Positions 44,110 through 53,125 of a stretch of DNA of 55,151 nucleotides are shown here, piece by piece; position 1 is the stretch's first letter, and every line of letters starts with the position of its first letter. A program made the translations under genes and the position numbers. Under the pieces are notes generated by a model. That model was not told where the DNA came from. It was given only the letters and a program-made list of their open reading frames with translations, and did not search any database. The stretch is from Sphingomonadales bacterium (GTDB lineage: Bacteria; Pseudomonadota; Alphaproteobacteria; Sphingomonadales; Sphingomonadaceae): assembly GCA_018971065.1 (NCBI GenBank), contig JAGWVC010000012.1:1-55151 (forward strand), in the 5' to 3' direction.

Positions 44110-44715
44110 ATGTTTCAGGAAAATCTTCAAGTTGTTGTTATCGATAGCGACATCCGCCGCCGGGCGGAGTTTTCCTACGGCCTGACCAATCTTGGCATCT
44201 ATGTCATTCCCTGTGACGACTTGAACGAGATCGCAGGTCGCTGGCCCGAACACGCGCTGATCTTCATCGAGGATCGCGACGATGCGATTCCGCGCCTTAA
44301 GCAGCACATGGAAGTGCTGCGCCGCTGGCTGCCGTTCATCGCCTTCTCCGACCATCCCGGCGCCGCCGCGGTGGTTGCGGCGATGAACGAGGGCGCGCTC
44401 GACTATTGCGAGCTGCCACTGGACCCTGCCACCGTGCCCGAGCGCGTCCGCAACCTGTCCGATGCCGCCAATCGTGCCGAGAAGATCTTCCTCACCACCG
44501 TCCGCGCCCGCTGCAAGGTCGAACAGCTCAGCCGCCGCGAAAAGGAAGTGCTGTTCAGCCTGGCCGATGGCCTGTCAAACCGCACGATTGCCGACAATCT
44601 GGGCATCAGCCCGCGCACTGTCGAAATCCACCGCGCCAACATGATCAACAAGCTGGCGGTCAGCGGAACCAGCGGTGCAATCCGTATTGCAATCGAAAGC
44701 TCTCTTAACGTATAG
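44110..44715 (+). CDS. LuxR-type regulator with degenerate receiver domain
   Basis: A 201-residue protein resembling FixJ/NarL regulators. The receiver begins LQVVVIDSDIRRRAEFSYG but the phospho-acceptor position in HALIFIEDRDD is Glu54, and the conserved Lys before Pro is Leu (CELPLDP), so it is probably not phosphorylated, or is locked in one state. The HTH is complete: LSRREKEVLFSLADGLSNRTIADNLGISPRTVEIHRANMINKL, in pieces. No clear ribosome binding site. The following gene overlaps or abuts. Confidence 0.87.
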   Translation: MFQENLQVVVIDSDIRRRAEFSYGLTNLGIYVIPCDDLNEIAGRWPEHALIFIEDRDDAIPRLKQHMEVLRRWLPFIAFSDHPGAAAVVAAMNEGALDYCELPLDPATVPERVRNLSDAANRAEKIFLTTVRARCKVEQLSRREKEVLFSLADGLSNRTIADNLGISPRTVEIHRANMINKLAVSGTSGAIRIAIESSLNV

Positions 44716-44722
44716 TTACCCG

Positions 44723-45154
44723 ATGTGGTCGCAAGCAGCAGTTTCTCAACCGGCCAAGCCGGGCTTTCCTGATTGGCTGGCCGCCCTCCAGGCGTTCGGG
44801 CAACAGCTTGTCGGTGATGAGCCGACGACGGATGCGCAGCTCCTTTCCGGCCTGATCGACCTGCTTGATGCGGCGCCGTTCGCGCTGTCGCTTCCGTTCG
44901 GCGTTCACGGCAATGCCGATGGCCTGCGCGCCGCCATCCGTGAAGACGCGGCGGAAAGCATGGCCCTGCGCGTGATCGGCAACCGCGCCGGCTTCATGAT
45001 CTCGCGCGGCGTGCAGGGGCTCTATTTCGCCACCATCGCCTTGCCCGACAGCGATGTCGAAGTCAGCTCGGAAAGCGCCACTTTCGCCGGCGCCTGCTGC
45101 AAAGCCGTCGTGCTGGCGATGCTTGCCCTGCTTGAGGTTCATCCCCAGGTCTGA
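44723..45154 (+). CDS. Uncharacterised protein downstream of the LuxR-type gene
   Basis: A 143-residue protein from ATG 44723 (an in-frame start at 44675 inside the regulator is also open). It has no signal peptide. A hydrophobic segment AGACCKAVVLAMLALLEVH near the C-terminus could be a buried helix. ALRVIGNRAGFMISRGVQGLYFATIALPD is the most structured-looking part. I do not recognise the family; its 7-base spacing from the regulator suggests a shared role. Confidence 0.7.
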   Translation: MWSQAAVSQPAKPGFPDWLAALQAFGQQLVGDEPTTDAQLLSGLIDLLDAAPFALSLPFGVHGNADGLRAAIREDAAESMALRVIGNRAGFMISRGVQGLYFATIALPDSDVEVSSESATFAGACCKAVVLAMLALLEVHPQV

Positions 45155-45228
45155 AGCCGCATTGGCGCGGGCAGGGGGCTTGCCAATCCGGCCGCCGCTC
45201 CGCACTCTCTCCTCCAGCGGAGAGAACA

Positions 45229-45687
45229 ATGCCCGAAACCCCGGAGACCTACGCCACCGATCGCGCGCTCGTCGCCAATCGCCTGGCCACGCTGGCGCAG
45301 GCGGGCGATGCCCGCAAGGCCGATGCTTATGCCGACAGCTTCACCGCTGATGGCGTGCTGCAGCTTGATGACCGCACCATCGCCGGCCGTGAGACCATCC
45401 GTGCCTGGATGGCGGCGCCCTCGGTCATCCCCCAGCCGGATACGCCGGCGCGGCGGCCCGGCCATGTCAGCCATCACCTGACGACGATGCGGATCGACTT
45501 CACCGGCCCCGCCACCGCAAAGGCGCGCACCTACTGGTTCGTGATTACCCCGGTCGGCCCGGATCACAGTGGCTACTACGACGACAGCCTGGAAAAGGTC
45601 GAGGGCGACTGGCTGGTTGCCCATCGCCGCCCGCGCACCATCTGGATTGCGCCGCACAGCCTGATCGCTGCCGCCCACGAAGGCTGA
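45229..45687 (+). CDS. NTF2-like (SnoaL-type) protein
   Basis: A 152-residue cytoplasmic protein with the usual layout: LATLAQAGDARKADAYADSFTADGVLQLDD, then GRETIRAWM, HHLTTMRIDFTGPATAKARTYWFV and EGDWLVAHRRPRTIWI. Third NTF2-like gene in 22 kb. GGAGAG precedes the ATG closely. Substrate unknown; comparable proteins in catabolic regions act as isomerases or hydratases. Confidence 0.87.
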   Translation: MPETPETYATDRALVANRLATLAQAGDARKADAYADSFTADGVLQLDDRTIAGRETIRAWMAAPSVIPQPDTPARRPGHVSHHLTTMRIDFTGPATAKARTYWFVITPVGPDHSGYYDDSLEKVEGDWLVAHRRPRTIWIAPHSLIAAAHEG

Positions 45688-45722
45688 CGCGCCTTGTCAT
45701 CGTCGCCAATGCCGGATGGAAA

Positions 45723-45750
45723 TGAGGGCCGGCATCGCTGCCGGCCCTCA
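45723..45750. terminator. Perfect 12-bp hairpin downstream of the NTF2-like gene
   Basis: TGAGGGCCGGCA pairs with TGCCGGCCCTCA around TCGC, 36 bases after the NTF2-like stop. Neither side has a strong T-tract (CTCTCG on plus, TTTCC on minus). It can end transcripts from either direction, including the candidate RNA. Confidence 0.65.
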
Positions 45751-46230
45751 CTCTCGTCCGCCTTGCGGACAGGCCTTTCGCTTCATCCCGTGTCGATCCG
45801 GCCACGGGGGCCGGCATTCGGGCGTCGAACCGCTGCCCGGCCTTGCGGCCTGCTTCGGTTCCCGCTTGTCGGTCCGTCCGCGTCGGCCCCTTGCGGGGCA
45901 TCCCCGATCCCACGAGGGGACGGTTACGGCATCCGGATCGCAGCCTTGCCCAGCCTCGATCGTCATGGCGCCGGGCCTGGACCCGGCGAAGCGTCTGGCC
46001 CGGCCACCGGTCTTTCGACCCTGCGGCGGACGCGGACCTTTCCTTTGGCGATACCGCTTCCTCGGCTGACGGTGCATGGTCGCACTCGCTTCGGACGGGA
46101 ACCCCGCCAGGGGAAAGGCCTGCCGATCGCCGCATATGCCCGAAGGCCTGTCCGCCTTCCGACAGCCGCAGCCACCGGTTTCCCGCACTTCCGGAGCGCA
46201 CTTTTCCGCCACGCAAACCGCACCGAAATG
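45723..46230 (-). ncRNA. Candidate structured RNA with GNRA-capped hairpins
   Basis: Read on the minus strand, perfect stems are capped by GNRA loops: GGTC-GAAA-GACC (46020-46009), GCCCC-GCAA-GGGGC (45899-45886), GGCC-GCAA-GGCC (45850-45839) and a final 12-bp stem capped by GCGA (45750-45723). Other stems are CGCCGGG/CCCGGCG (45988-45969), GTCCGC/GCGGAC (45770-45756), CCGGCC/GGCCGG (45814-45798) and CCCC/GGGG (46113-46102). The tetraloops occur only in this orientation. RNase P, tmRNA and SRP RNA signatures were looked for and not found. The 5' end and promoter are not defined. Confidence 0.4.
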
Positions 46231-46378
46231 CCGCCCCACGCGCATCGAAATCCACATCGAAAGTTCAGTTTCGTGAGAAAAGTATTTCCGAAAAATCATT
46301 GACTTACATCACGATCTTCCGTCACCGCATTCACTCTCGACACCAGGATGCTGCGCCTGCCTTGCGAGTCGCGCAAGC

Positions 46379-46432
46379 AAAAAACATCCCGGTTATCCAC
46401 AGCCCCGGTCAGAGCGGTGGACAACCGGGATG
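46379..46432 (-). terminator. Intrinsic terminator of argG
   Basis: On the minus strand CATCCCGGTT pairs with AACCGGGATG (46432-46423 / 46394-46385), extended by GTGGA/TCCAC beyond one mismatch, and followed by TTTTTT. The distal arm happens to contain TTATCCACA (46393-46401), a perfect DnaA-box word, but it is explained by the stem. Confidence 0.85.
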
Positions 46433-46466
46433 AACCCCGTCGGCAATCCGGATTCGATGCGCCCGA

Positions 46467-47687
<1,221 letters not shown>

Positions 47688-47772
47688 GCGCGCAAGCTCC
47701 GGTATTTGAATGCGGGGCGCGCCTAACAGGCCAGCCCCGCGCCCGCAACCGTTTCGGCCCGAACGGCCTTGT

Positions 47773-48537
47773 TCATCGGATGCCGGTTTCGCGCGCCAGA
47801 TAAAGCACGTCGCGCGGCTGCGCCAGCAGGTGCTGTCCCGAATCCACGAACAGCGTCTCGCCGCTCGCCAGCCAGCCCTCGCTCAGCCACAGTGCCGCGT
47901 CGGCCAGTTCGTCGGCATCGGTCAGCCGCGCCAGCAGGTTCATCCGCCCGCTGGCCTCGTGTTCCTCGGGCTGCTGGTCAAAGCTCGGCAGCATCGCGCC
48001 GGGCGCCAGCGCATACACGCGGTCGGCAGGATCACCCGCCGCCATCGCCTGCATCCGCACCGACAGCGCCAGCGCCGCCTTGGCCATCGAATAGGAAAAG
48101 AAGTCGGGGTTCGGGTTCGCCAGCTTCATGTCGGTCAGGCTGATCACCCGCCGGCCACCCTCCGCCCGCGCATGGGCCAAAAACGCCTGCGCCAGCATCG
48201 CCGGGGTCTTGGCGTTGACCACCGCCGCCTCGTCGAACACCCCCGAATCCAGCCCCGCGCCATCGTCGAACCGGAACACGGCGGCACAGTTCACCAGCAT
48301 CCGCCAGTTCGCCAGCCGCGCCGCCAGCCCGCGCACCATGTCCACCGCCGCCGTGCTGTCGGCCAGATCGCACGACACGCACTCGGCCGATGGCAATTGC
48401 GCCGCCAGCGCCTCGGCATCGGCGCGCGACTGGCCGTAATGCACCACCACGTGCCAGCCCGCCGCGCCCAGCTTGCGGGCAATGCGCGAACCGATGCGCT
48501 TGGCGCCGCCGGTAATCAGGACTGCGGGTCGTTCCAT
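47773..48537 (-). CDS. SDR oxidoreductase, pteridine-reductase-like (FolM type)
   Basis: A 254-residue short-chain dehydrogenase. The N-terminal [19 protein letters not shown] is the nucleotide site; the GGAKRIG wording is typical of FolM/pteridine reductase rather than general SDRs. MLVNCAAVF corresponds to the NAG motif, and Tyr/Lys of the active site lie in [23 protein letters not shown] just before matches the SD..xx.P segment of that group. It would reduce dihydromonapterin or dihydrofolate; assignment within the family is moderate. It lies 85 bases upstream of argG on the same strand. Confidence 0.85.
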   Translation of the reverse strand: MERPAVLITGGAKRIGSRIARKLGAAGWHVVVHYGQSRADAEALAAQLPSAECVSCDLADSTAAVDMVRGLAARLANWRMLVNCAAVFRFDDGAGLDSGVFDEAAVVNAKTPAMLAQAFLAHARAEGGRRVISLTDMKLANPNPDFFSYSMAKAALALSVRMQAMAAGDPADRVYALAPGAMLPSFDQQPEEHEASGRMNLLARLTDADELADAALWLSEGWLASGETLFVDSGQHLLAQPRDVLYLARETGIR

Positions 48538-48605
48538 CCCGCCCGCAAAGCACAGCGGCAGGCGGAAGGGAAGGGGGCGCGACGGCCCCCTCCCGCATCA
48601 ACGCG

Positions 48606-49025
48606 TCAGCGGCAATGCACCTCGCCGCGATCGATCGAGCGGCCGATCACCGCGCCGCCGGTCACGCCCAGGATAGTGCCCAGCGTGCGGTCGCCGCGTC
48701 CGGCCAGGCCGTTGCCCAGCAACCCGCCCAGCGCCGCGCCGACAATCGTGCCGGTGGTGCCGTCGCTGCGCCGGCAGCGATAGCCGCCGTTGGCATACCA
48801 GATGCGGTCGTTGCGGGTCATCACCCGCTCCTGCCGGTGCCAGTCGCGCCGCTCGGCATAGCCGCGCTGGTAGCCGTAACCGCCGCGATCACCGCGATCC
48901 TGCCAGTCGCCGTCATGCTCGCGGCGGCCATGCGCCGGCGCCCACGGCGGCGGATCGGCCAGGGCAGGGGCCGCCACCGGCAGCGAAACGGCCAGCATGG
49001 CGGCGGCGAGGATGGTCTTGCGCAT
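48606..49025 (-). CDS. Secreted glycine-zipper 2TM-domain protein
   Basis: A 139-residue protein from ATG 49025 with AGGAG 7 bases before. The signal peptide MRKTILAAAMLAVSLPVAAPALA is followed by a Gly/Tyr/Arg/Asp-rich charged region and WYANGGYRCRRSDGTTG, then the glycine zipper GTIVGAALGGLLGNGLAG and LGTILGVTGGAVIGRSIDRG. Relatives (RcnB/SlyB/17-kDa-antigen-like) sit in the outer membrane or periplasm. Lysozyme-resistant envelope roles are guessed for some; here only the domain can be stated. Confidence 0.87.
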   Translation of the reverse strand: MRKTILAAAMLAVSLPVAAPALADPPPWAPAHGRREHDGDWQDRGDRGGYGYQRGYAERRDWHRQERVMTRNDRIWYANGGYRCRRSDGTTGTIVGAALGGLLGNGLAGRGDRTLGTILGVTGGAVIGRSIDRGEVHCR

Positions 49026-49375
49026 CGGAAAACTCCTGTCGATTGCACGAACTCGCTGCATGAATGCGGCAAGCGCCGCATCGATCCACAACCCCCGATG
49101 AACGGCCTCATCCCGCGCCGAACCGCTCCGGAGCCGCGCCAAAGCGAACCGTTCGCAATTTTCTTGCGTTCCCGCGCAATTTGCGTTAGGCGCCACACAT
49201 CAGCGACCAATGCGCGCGAAAATTGCGCATACGCCATGCTGCGTGAGGCCTCCCGGGGCCGCCATGACGACTGGTTGCCATCGAACCCGAAGCTTCCTTT
49301 TTCACGCGGGGCGGCGACACAAGTCCCCCAAGGCGTCGCGCCGCATGATCGCGCGCGCCCAATGAAAGCACAGCC
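49026..49375. promoter_or_regulatory. 350-bp divergent region upstream of the DEAD-box helicase
   Basis: No gene is seen. TTGCGT (49164-49169), a 17-base spacer and TAGGCG (49187-49192) form a weak plus-strand promoter candidate, which would give a leader of about 175 bases. The leader contains the small palindrome GAAGCTTC followed by CTTTTT (about 49289-49302). Long leaders are common in cold-induced DEAD-box helicase genes, so post-transcriptional control is possible. Confidence 0.3.
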
Positions 49376-50902
49376 ATGTCCTTTTTCACCGATCTCGGCC
49401 TGATCGAGCCGCTCGTCCGCGCGCTTGCCGCCAAGGGCTATACCGATCCCACCCCCATCCAGACCAAGGCGATCCCGCCGCTGCTCGATGGCCGCGACCT
49501 GCTCGGCATCGCGCAGACCGGCACCGGCAAGACCGCCGCGTTCGCGCTGCCCTCGCTGCACCACCTCACCAACAACCCGCAGCCGCGCCGCAACGCCGCC
49601 TGCCGGATGCTGGTGCTGGCCCCCACGCGCGAACTCGCCGCGCAGATCGCGGATTCGTTCCGCGCCTATGGCAAGTACCTCGATCTCAACGTCCAGTGCA
49701 TCTTCGGCGGCGTCCCCGTCGGCAAGCAGGCGCGTGCGCTCACCGGCGGCTGCGACATTCTCGTCGCCACCCCCGGCCGCCTGCTCGACCTGATCGACCA
49801 GCGCGCGCTCACCCTGCGCCATGTCGAGATTTTCGTGCTGGACGAGGCCGACCAGATGATGGACCTCGGCTTCATCCACGCGCTCAAGCGCGTCGCCAAG
49901 CTGCTGCCGCCCAAGCGCCAGAGCCTGTTCTTCTCGGCCACCATGCCCAAGGCGATTGCCGAACTGGGCATGCAGTTCATCCAGAACCCGGTCCGCGTCG
50001 AAGTCGCCCCCCAGGCCACCACGGCCGAGCGGGTTGACCAGAAGGTCATCTTCCTCAACCAGGCCGAAAAGCAGGCGTTGCTCACCCTCAAGCTGCGCAG
50101 TGGCCTCGCTGACAACTCGGTCGAACTGGCGCTGGTGTTCACCCGCACCAAGCACGGCGCCGATCGCGTCACCCGCCACCTCGGCGGCGCCGGCGTGTCG
50201 TGCGCGGCCATCCACGGCAACAAGTCGCAGGCCCAGCGCACCGCCGCGATCAAGGGCTTTCGTTCGGGCGCGATCCGCGTTCTGGTGGCGACGGACATCG
50301 CCGCGCGCGGCATCGACATCCCCGGTGTCAGCCACGTCTTCAACTTCGAGATGCCCAACGTTCCCGAACAGTACGTCCACCGCATCGGCCGCACCGCGCG
50401 CGCCGGCGCCGAAGGCATTGCCGAAAGCTTCGTGGCCCCGGATGAGCGGCCCTACCTCAAGGACATCGAGAAGCTCACCGGCGTGAAGCTGACGCCGATG
50501 GGCCTGCCCGAGAACTTCGTCGCCGAAGCCGCGCGCCTGCCCGCGCCGATGCGCACCACCTCGGAAGACCGTCCCGAACGCTCGCACCGCGCCCGTGGCG
50601 ACGAACCCCGTCGCGATCGCAACGCCCCGCGCGGCGGCGGCGCCTCGGCTCCGCGCGGCGATCGCGGCCACGCCCCCCGGCGGGATCGCGCCGAAGGCGA
50701 TCGCGGCCACGCCCCCCGCAGCGATGCGCCGCGCGGCGAATATCGCGGTGACCAGCGCCGCAGCGACGCGCCGCGCGGTGACCGCACCGCACGCCCCCAG
50801 GGCCAGCAACCGCGCGGCAACGGCGGCGGCAATGGTGGTCGGGGCCGCCCCGGCGGCAACCAGCCCGTCCGCCGCTCGGACGGCGCCCCGCGTCGCGGCT
50901 AA
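49376..50902 (+). CDS. DEAD-box RNA helicase with long basic tail
   Basis: A 508-residue ATP-dependent RNA helicase of the RhlE type. Q-motif GYTDPTPIQTKAIP, motif I AQTGTGKT (46-53), PTRELAAQ, TPGRLLD, DEAD (156-159), SAT (187-189), ARGIDIPGVSHVFNFEMP and HRIGRTARAG are all intact. The last ~115 residues are low-complexity, rich in Arg, Gly, Pro and Asp with repeated DAPRG, DRGHAPR and RSDAPRG units; such tails bind RNA and promote condensation. Likely in ribosome assembly or mRNA decay. Confidence 0.95.
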   Translation: MSFFTDLGLIEPLVRALAAKGYTDPTPIQTKAIPPLLDGRDLLGIAQTGTGKTAAFALPSLHHLTNNPQPRRNAACRMLVLAPTRELAAQIADSFRAYGKYLDLNVQCIFGGVPVGKQARALTGGCDILVATPGRLLDLIDQRALTLRHVEIFVLDEADQMMDLGFIHALKRVAKLLPPKRQSLFFSATMPKAIAELGMQFIQNPVRVEVAPQATTAERVDQKVIFLNQAEKQALLTLKLRSGLADNSVELALVFTRTKHGADRVTRHLGGAGVSCAAIHGNKSQAQRTAAIKGFRSGAIRVLVATDIAARGIDIPGVSHVFNFEMPNVPEQYVHRIGRTARAGAEGIAESFVAPDERPYLKDIEKLTGVKLTPMGLPENFVAEAARLPAPMRTTSEDRPERSHRARGDEPRRDRNAPRGGGASAPRGDRGHAPRRDRAEGDRGHAPRSDAPRGEYRGDQRRSDAPRGDRTARPQGQQPRGNGGGNGGRGRPGGNQPVRRSDGAPRRG

Positions 50903-50935
50903 GCCGAATACAACCACAAACGCAGGCCTTCCCTC

Positions 50936-50959
50936 ATCCTCTCCCCGCCGGGAGAGGAT
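50936..50959. repeat. Perfect 10-bp hairpin element, dispersed-repeat-like
   Basis: ATCCTCTCCC pairs with GGGAGAGGAT around CGCC, 34 bases after the helicase stop. The flanks (GAGCTTGCCCGCTAGCCGAAG...GGAGAGGGG) extend it to about 80 bases of a pattern I recall as a frequent sphingomonad intergenic repeat. It may terminate the helicase transcript. Confidence 0.6.
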
Positions 50960-51018
50960 ACGAAGGCTTGCGAGCTTGCCCGCTAGCCGAAGTTGGAGAG
51001 GGGCAAGTCCGCACCATA

Positions 51019-51047
51019 TTGACAAAACAAACCAAACGGGTTATACG
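51019..51047 (+). promoter_or_regulatory. Strong sigma70-type promoter
   Basis: Perfect TTGACA (51019-51024), a 17-base A-rich spacer and TATACG (51042-51047) give the best promoter match in the window. No start codon with a credible gene follows for 670 bases, so it either drives an unannotated RNA or gives the Rieske gene a very long leader. Confidence 0.6.
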
Positions 51048-51435
51048 CCCCACCCATCCGGCCAACCGCATCGCGAAGCGGCCACCCCGGTGTTTCAGGT
51101 CGGCGTTGCAGGCCAAGGCGCACTCCATGTACGTCCATGCCGCGCGAGCAACGTCAACTCCCGAAGAGCCTGACCACAGGTCAGCCACGGAACGCATACT
51201 TGCGAGCTCTACCGCGTTCCCGCTCCAGGGCAGGGCCGAGCCCGGCTTTCACAAGCTGTCCTCAACCGGGCCGTTCGCATGCCAAAGCAGCGCTGCCAGC
51301 GCTTCCTCGCCATAGGCAGGAGGAGGCCCCAACGCCGGCCTGATGTCGCCCGGAGCCTTCGCTTGTCGATGGCGACCGCCCTATCGGCGTAACGTCGCAC
51401 TCGCCAGCGACGGCATTGTTGCGTCCAGAAAAGGG

Positions 51436-51582
51436 GTTTCACGCAGAGGCGCAGAGGAGCGCAGAGCCGTCAGGATGCGCCGCAGGCCTTCGTCCTGATC
51501 GGTGAGCGCAATGTCCGCAAAGGAGAGCGGCTTCGCCGCAAGCGCTGCCGGCCCTGCGGATCTCTGCGCCTCTGCGTGAAAC
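51436..51582. mobile_element. MITE-like 147-bp element with perfect 21-bp inverted repeats
   Basis: The ends (51436-51456 and 51562-51582, beginning GTTTCACGCAGAGGCGC) are perfect inverted copies of 21 bases around a 105-bp core with no ORF. Size and ends suit a miniature inverted-repeat element or a large RNA stem. No clear target-site duplication is visible at the flanks. Similar CACGCAGAGGCGCAGAG words are, in my recall, dispersed in sphingomonad genomes. Confidence 0.6.
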
Positions 51583-51727
51583 GCCTTCCTTCCAAATTGC
51601 ACCAAACGCGCACAAATTGTCGCCCAAAGCCAAATCCCCGCATCACCCTTTGCGAAAAGTCAAATCCCCCGCGCCGCTCCCCCGCCATTCTCCCGGCATC
51701 GAAACACATGCCAACGGGAGCCATGTC

Positions 51728-53125
51728 ATGGGAGAGATCCCCCAGTTCACCGATCGCTCGGAAGACGTCCTTCCTGCCGAGGTCCACGGCGTCGAAGCCT
51801 ACATCAGCCCCGAATACGCCCGTGCCGAGCGTGACAAGCTCTGGCGCAAGTGCTGGCTCCAGGCCGGCCGGCTCGAGGACATTCCCGAGGTCGGCAACTA
51901 CATCACCTACGACATTCTCGACGATTCGGTCCTGATCGTCCGCGCCAAAGCGGGCGATGGTCCCGGTGCGCTCAAGGCCTTCGCCAACGTCTGCACCCAT
52001 CGCGGCCGCAAGCTGGTCGATGTGCCCAAGGGCGAACGCAACGCCCACGGCAAGACCGCCAATTTCGTCTGCGGCTTCCACGCCTGGACTTTCGATGTCA
52101 CCGGCGAAAACGCCGGCGTCTGCTCGCACATCCAGCAGAAGCTGGAATGGAACGGCGCGCTCAGCGACGAGAACACCCGCCTGGGTGAGTTCCAGATCGA
52201 CACCTGGGGCGGCTTCATCTGGATCAACCTCGATCCCACGGCCGAGCCGCTGCGCGACTATCTCGAACCCGCCGCCACCATGCTCGATCCGTTCCAGCTC
52301 CAGAACATGCGTCCGCGCTGGCGCTACTGGACAATCTTCGACTGCAACTGGAAGGTCGCGCTGGAAGCCTTCGACGAAACCTACCACGTCGCCGGCACGC
52401 ACCCCGAATTCATGCAGTTCGGCCAGTACGTCGGCTGGGGCCGCCAGCAGGGCCGGCACAGCCACATCGGCTATGACGTCCCCAAGGGCGATCGCAAGGA
52501 AATGGGCGAAGCCAAGGGCAAGCTGCGCCTGGGCGACGGCGATCCGCGCAAGTCCACCGCCGAAATGCAGAAGTTCACGTGGGAAGGGGTGAACACCAAC
52601 ACCACCGAAACGCTCTACAAGGTCGCCCAGACCCTGCCCGACGTGCTCCCCGAAGGCACCGAGCCGGCCGATGTCATCAAGTACTGGCTGGAAACCGCGC
52701 GGAAGATCGATGCCGATCGCGGCGTCCACTGGCCGGTGGTGGACAGCGAACACACCGGCAAGTCCGGCACCTCGTGGCAGATCTTCCCCAACCAGCAGAT
52801 CGGCCACGCGGTCAACAACATGCTCTGCTATCAGGCCCGCCCCTACGGCTACGATCCCGACAAGTGCTACTTCGAGGTCGCGGTCTACGAACTCTACCCC
52901 GAAGGCGGCGCCCCCGAAACGCAATGGGGCTACCTCGCGCCCGACTCGTTCCCGCACGTGCTGACCCAGGACTTCAGCAACATGGCGGCAGTGCAGCAGG
53001 GCATGAAGAACGTCGGCTTCCGGGGCAACATCCCCAACCCCAAGAACGAGGGCGCCGTCACCAGCCTGCACCGCAACCTGGCGAAATACATGGGCACCGG
53101 TCAGCCGCAACTGCTCAAGCCGTAA
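51728..53125 (+). CDS. Rieske non-haem iron ring-hydroxylating oxygenase, large subunit
   Basis: A 465-residue oxygenase alpha subunit. The Rieske ligands are Cys89 and His91 in CTHRGRKL, and Cys115 and His118 in CGFHAW; the spacing between pairs is 23 residues, longer than usual, with an insert GERNAHGKT. The mononuclear iron site has Asp216, His220 and His225 in EAFDETYHVAGTH after NWKVAL. ATG 51728 has GGGAG 8 bases ahead. No beta subunit, ferredoxin or reductase gene is adjacent. It would hydroxylate or demethylate an aromatic or similar substrate. Confidence 0.93.
   Translation: MGEIPQFTDRSEDVLPAEVHGVEAYISPEYARAERDKLWRKCWLQAGRLEDIPEVGNYITYDILDDSVLIVRAKAGDGPGALKAFANVCTHRGRKLVDVPKGERNAHGKTANFVCGFHAWTFDVTGENAGVCSHIQQKLEWNGALSDENTRLGEFQIDTWGGFIWINLDPTAEPLRDYLEPAATMLDPFQLQNMRPRWRYWTIFDCNWKVALEAFDETYHVAGTHPEFMQFGQYVGWGRQQGRHSHIGYDVPKGDRKEMGEAKGKLRLGDGDPRKSTAEMQKFTWEGVNTNTTETLYKVAQTLPDVLPEGTEPADVIKYWLETARKIDADRGVHWPVVDSEHTGKSGTSWQIFPNQQIGHAVNNMLCYQARPYGYDPDKCYFEVAVYELYPEGGAPETQWGYLAPDSFPHVLTQDFSNMAAVQQGMKNVGFRGNIPNPKNEGAVTSLHRNLAKYMGTGQPQLLKP

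Larger units (their letters stand above)
45688..46466. other. Gene-free 779-bp region between convergent genes
   Basis: No frame here has the GC-rich third positions or a recognisable domain. It contains the terminator hairpin of the NTF2-like gene, a dense series of short perfect hairpins described separately as a candidate RNA, a less GC-rich stretch at about 46250-46320, and the argG terminator at 46379-46432. Confidence 0.75.
50903..51727. other. 825-bp gene-free region with repeats and an orphan promoter
   Basis: No frame encodes a credible protein. It contains a 10-bp perfect hairpin element right after the helicase gene, a strong sigma70-like promoter at 51019-51047, about 380 bases of unassigned sequence, and a 147-bp inverted-repeat element at 51436-51582. 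The last 140 bases lead to the Rieske gene and are noticeably richer in A and C. Confidence 0.7.

Noticed and set aside
45748..46299. Open frames on both strands in the gene-free region
   Set aside because: Third-position composition does not follow genome usage, no domain or ribosome binding site is seen, and several frames are equally open. The hairpin pattern fits RNA better than protein.
45723..46300. RNase P RNA, tmRNA or SRP RNA
   Set aside because: The GAGGAAAGTCCGG core, ACAGAA segment, tag-coding sequence and GGAAGGAAGCAGCC loop were looked for on both strands and not found.
46393..46401. Perfect DnaA-box word TTATCCACA as replication origin
   Set aside because: It is a single copy and forms one arm of the argG terminator; no cluster of boxes or AT-rich unwinding element is near.
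50934..51197. 87-codon minus-strand frame after the helicase gene
   Set aside because: It ends inside a repeat element, has no domain, and overlaps the strong promoter; it is unlikely to be translated.
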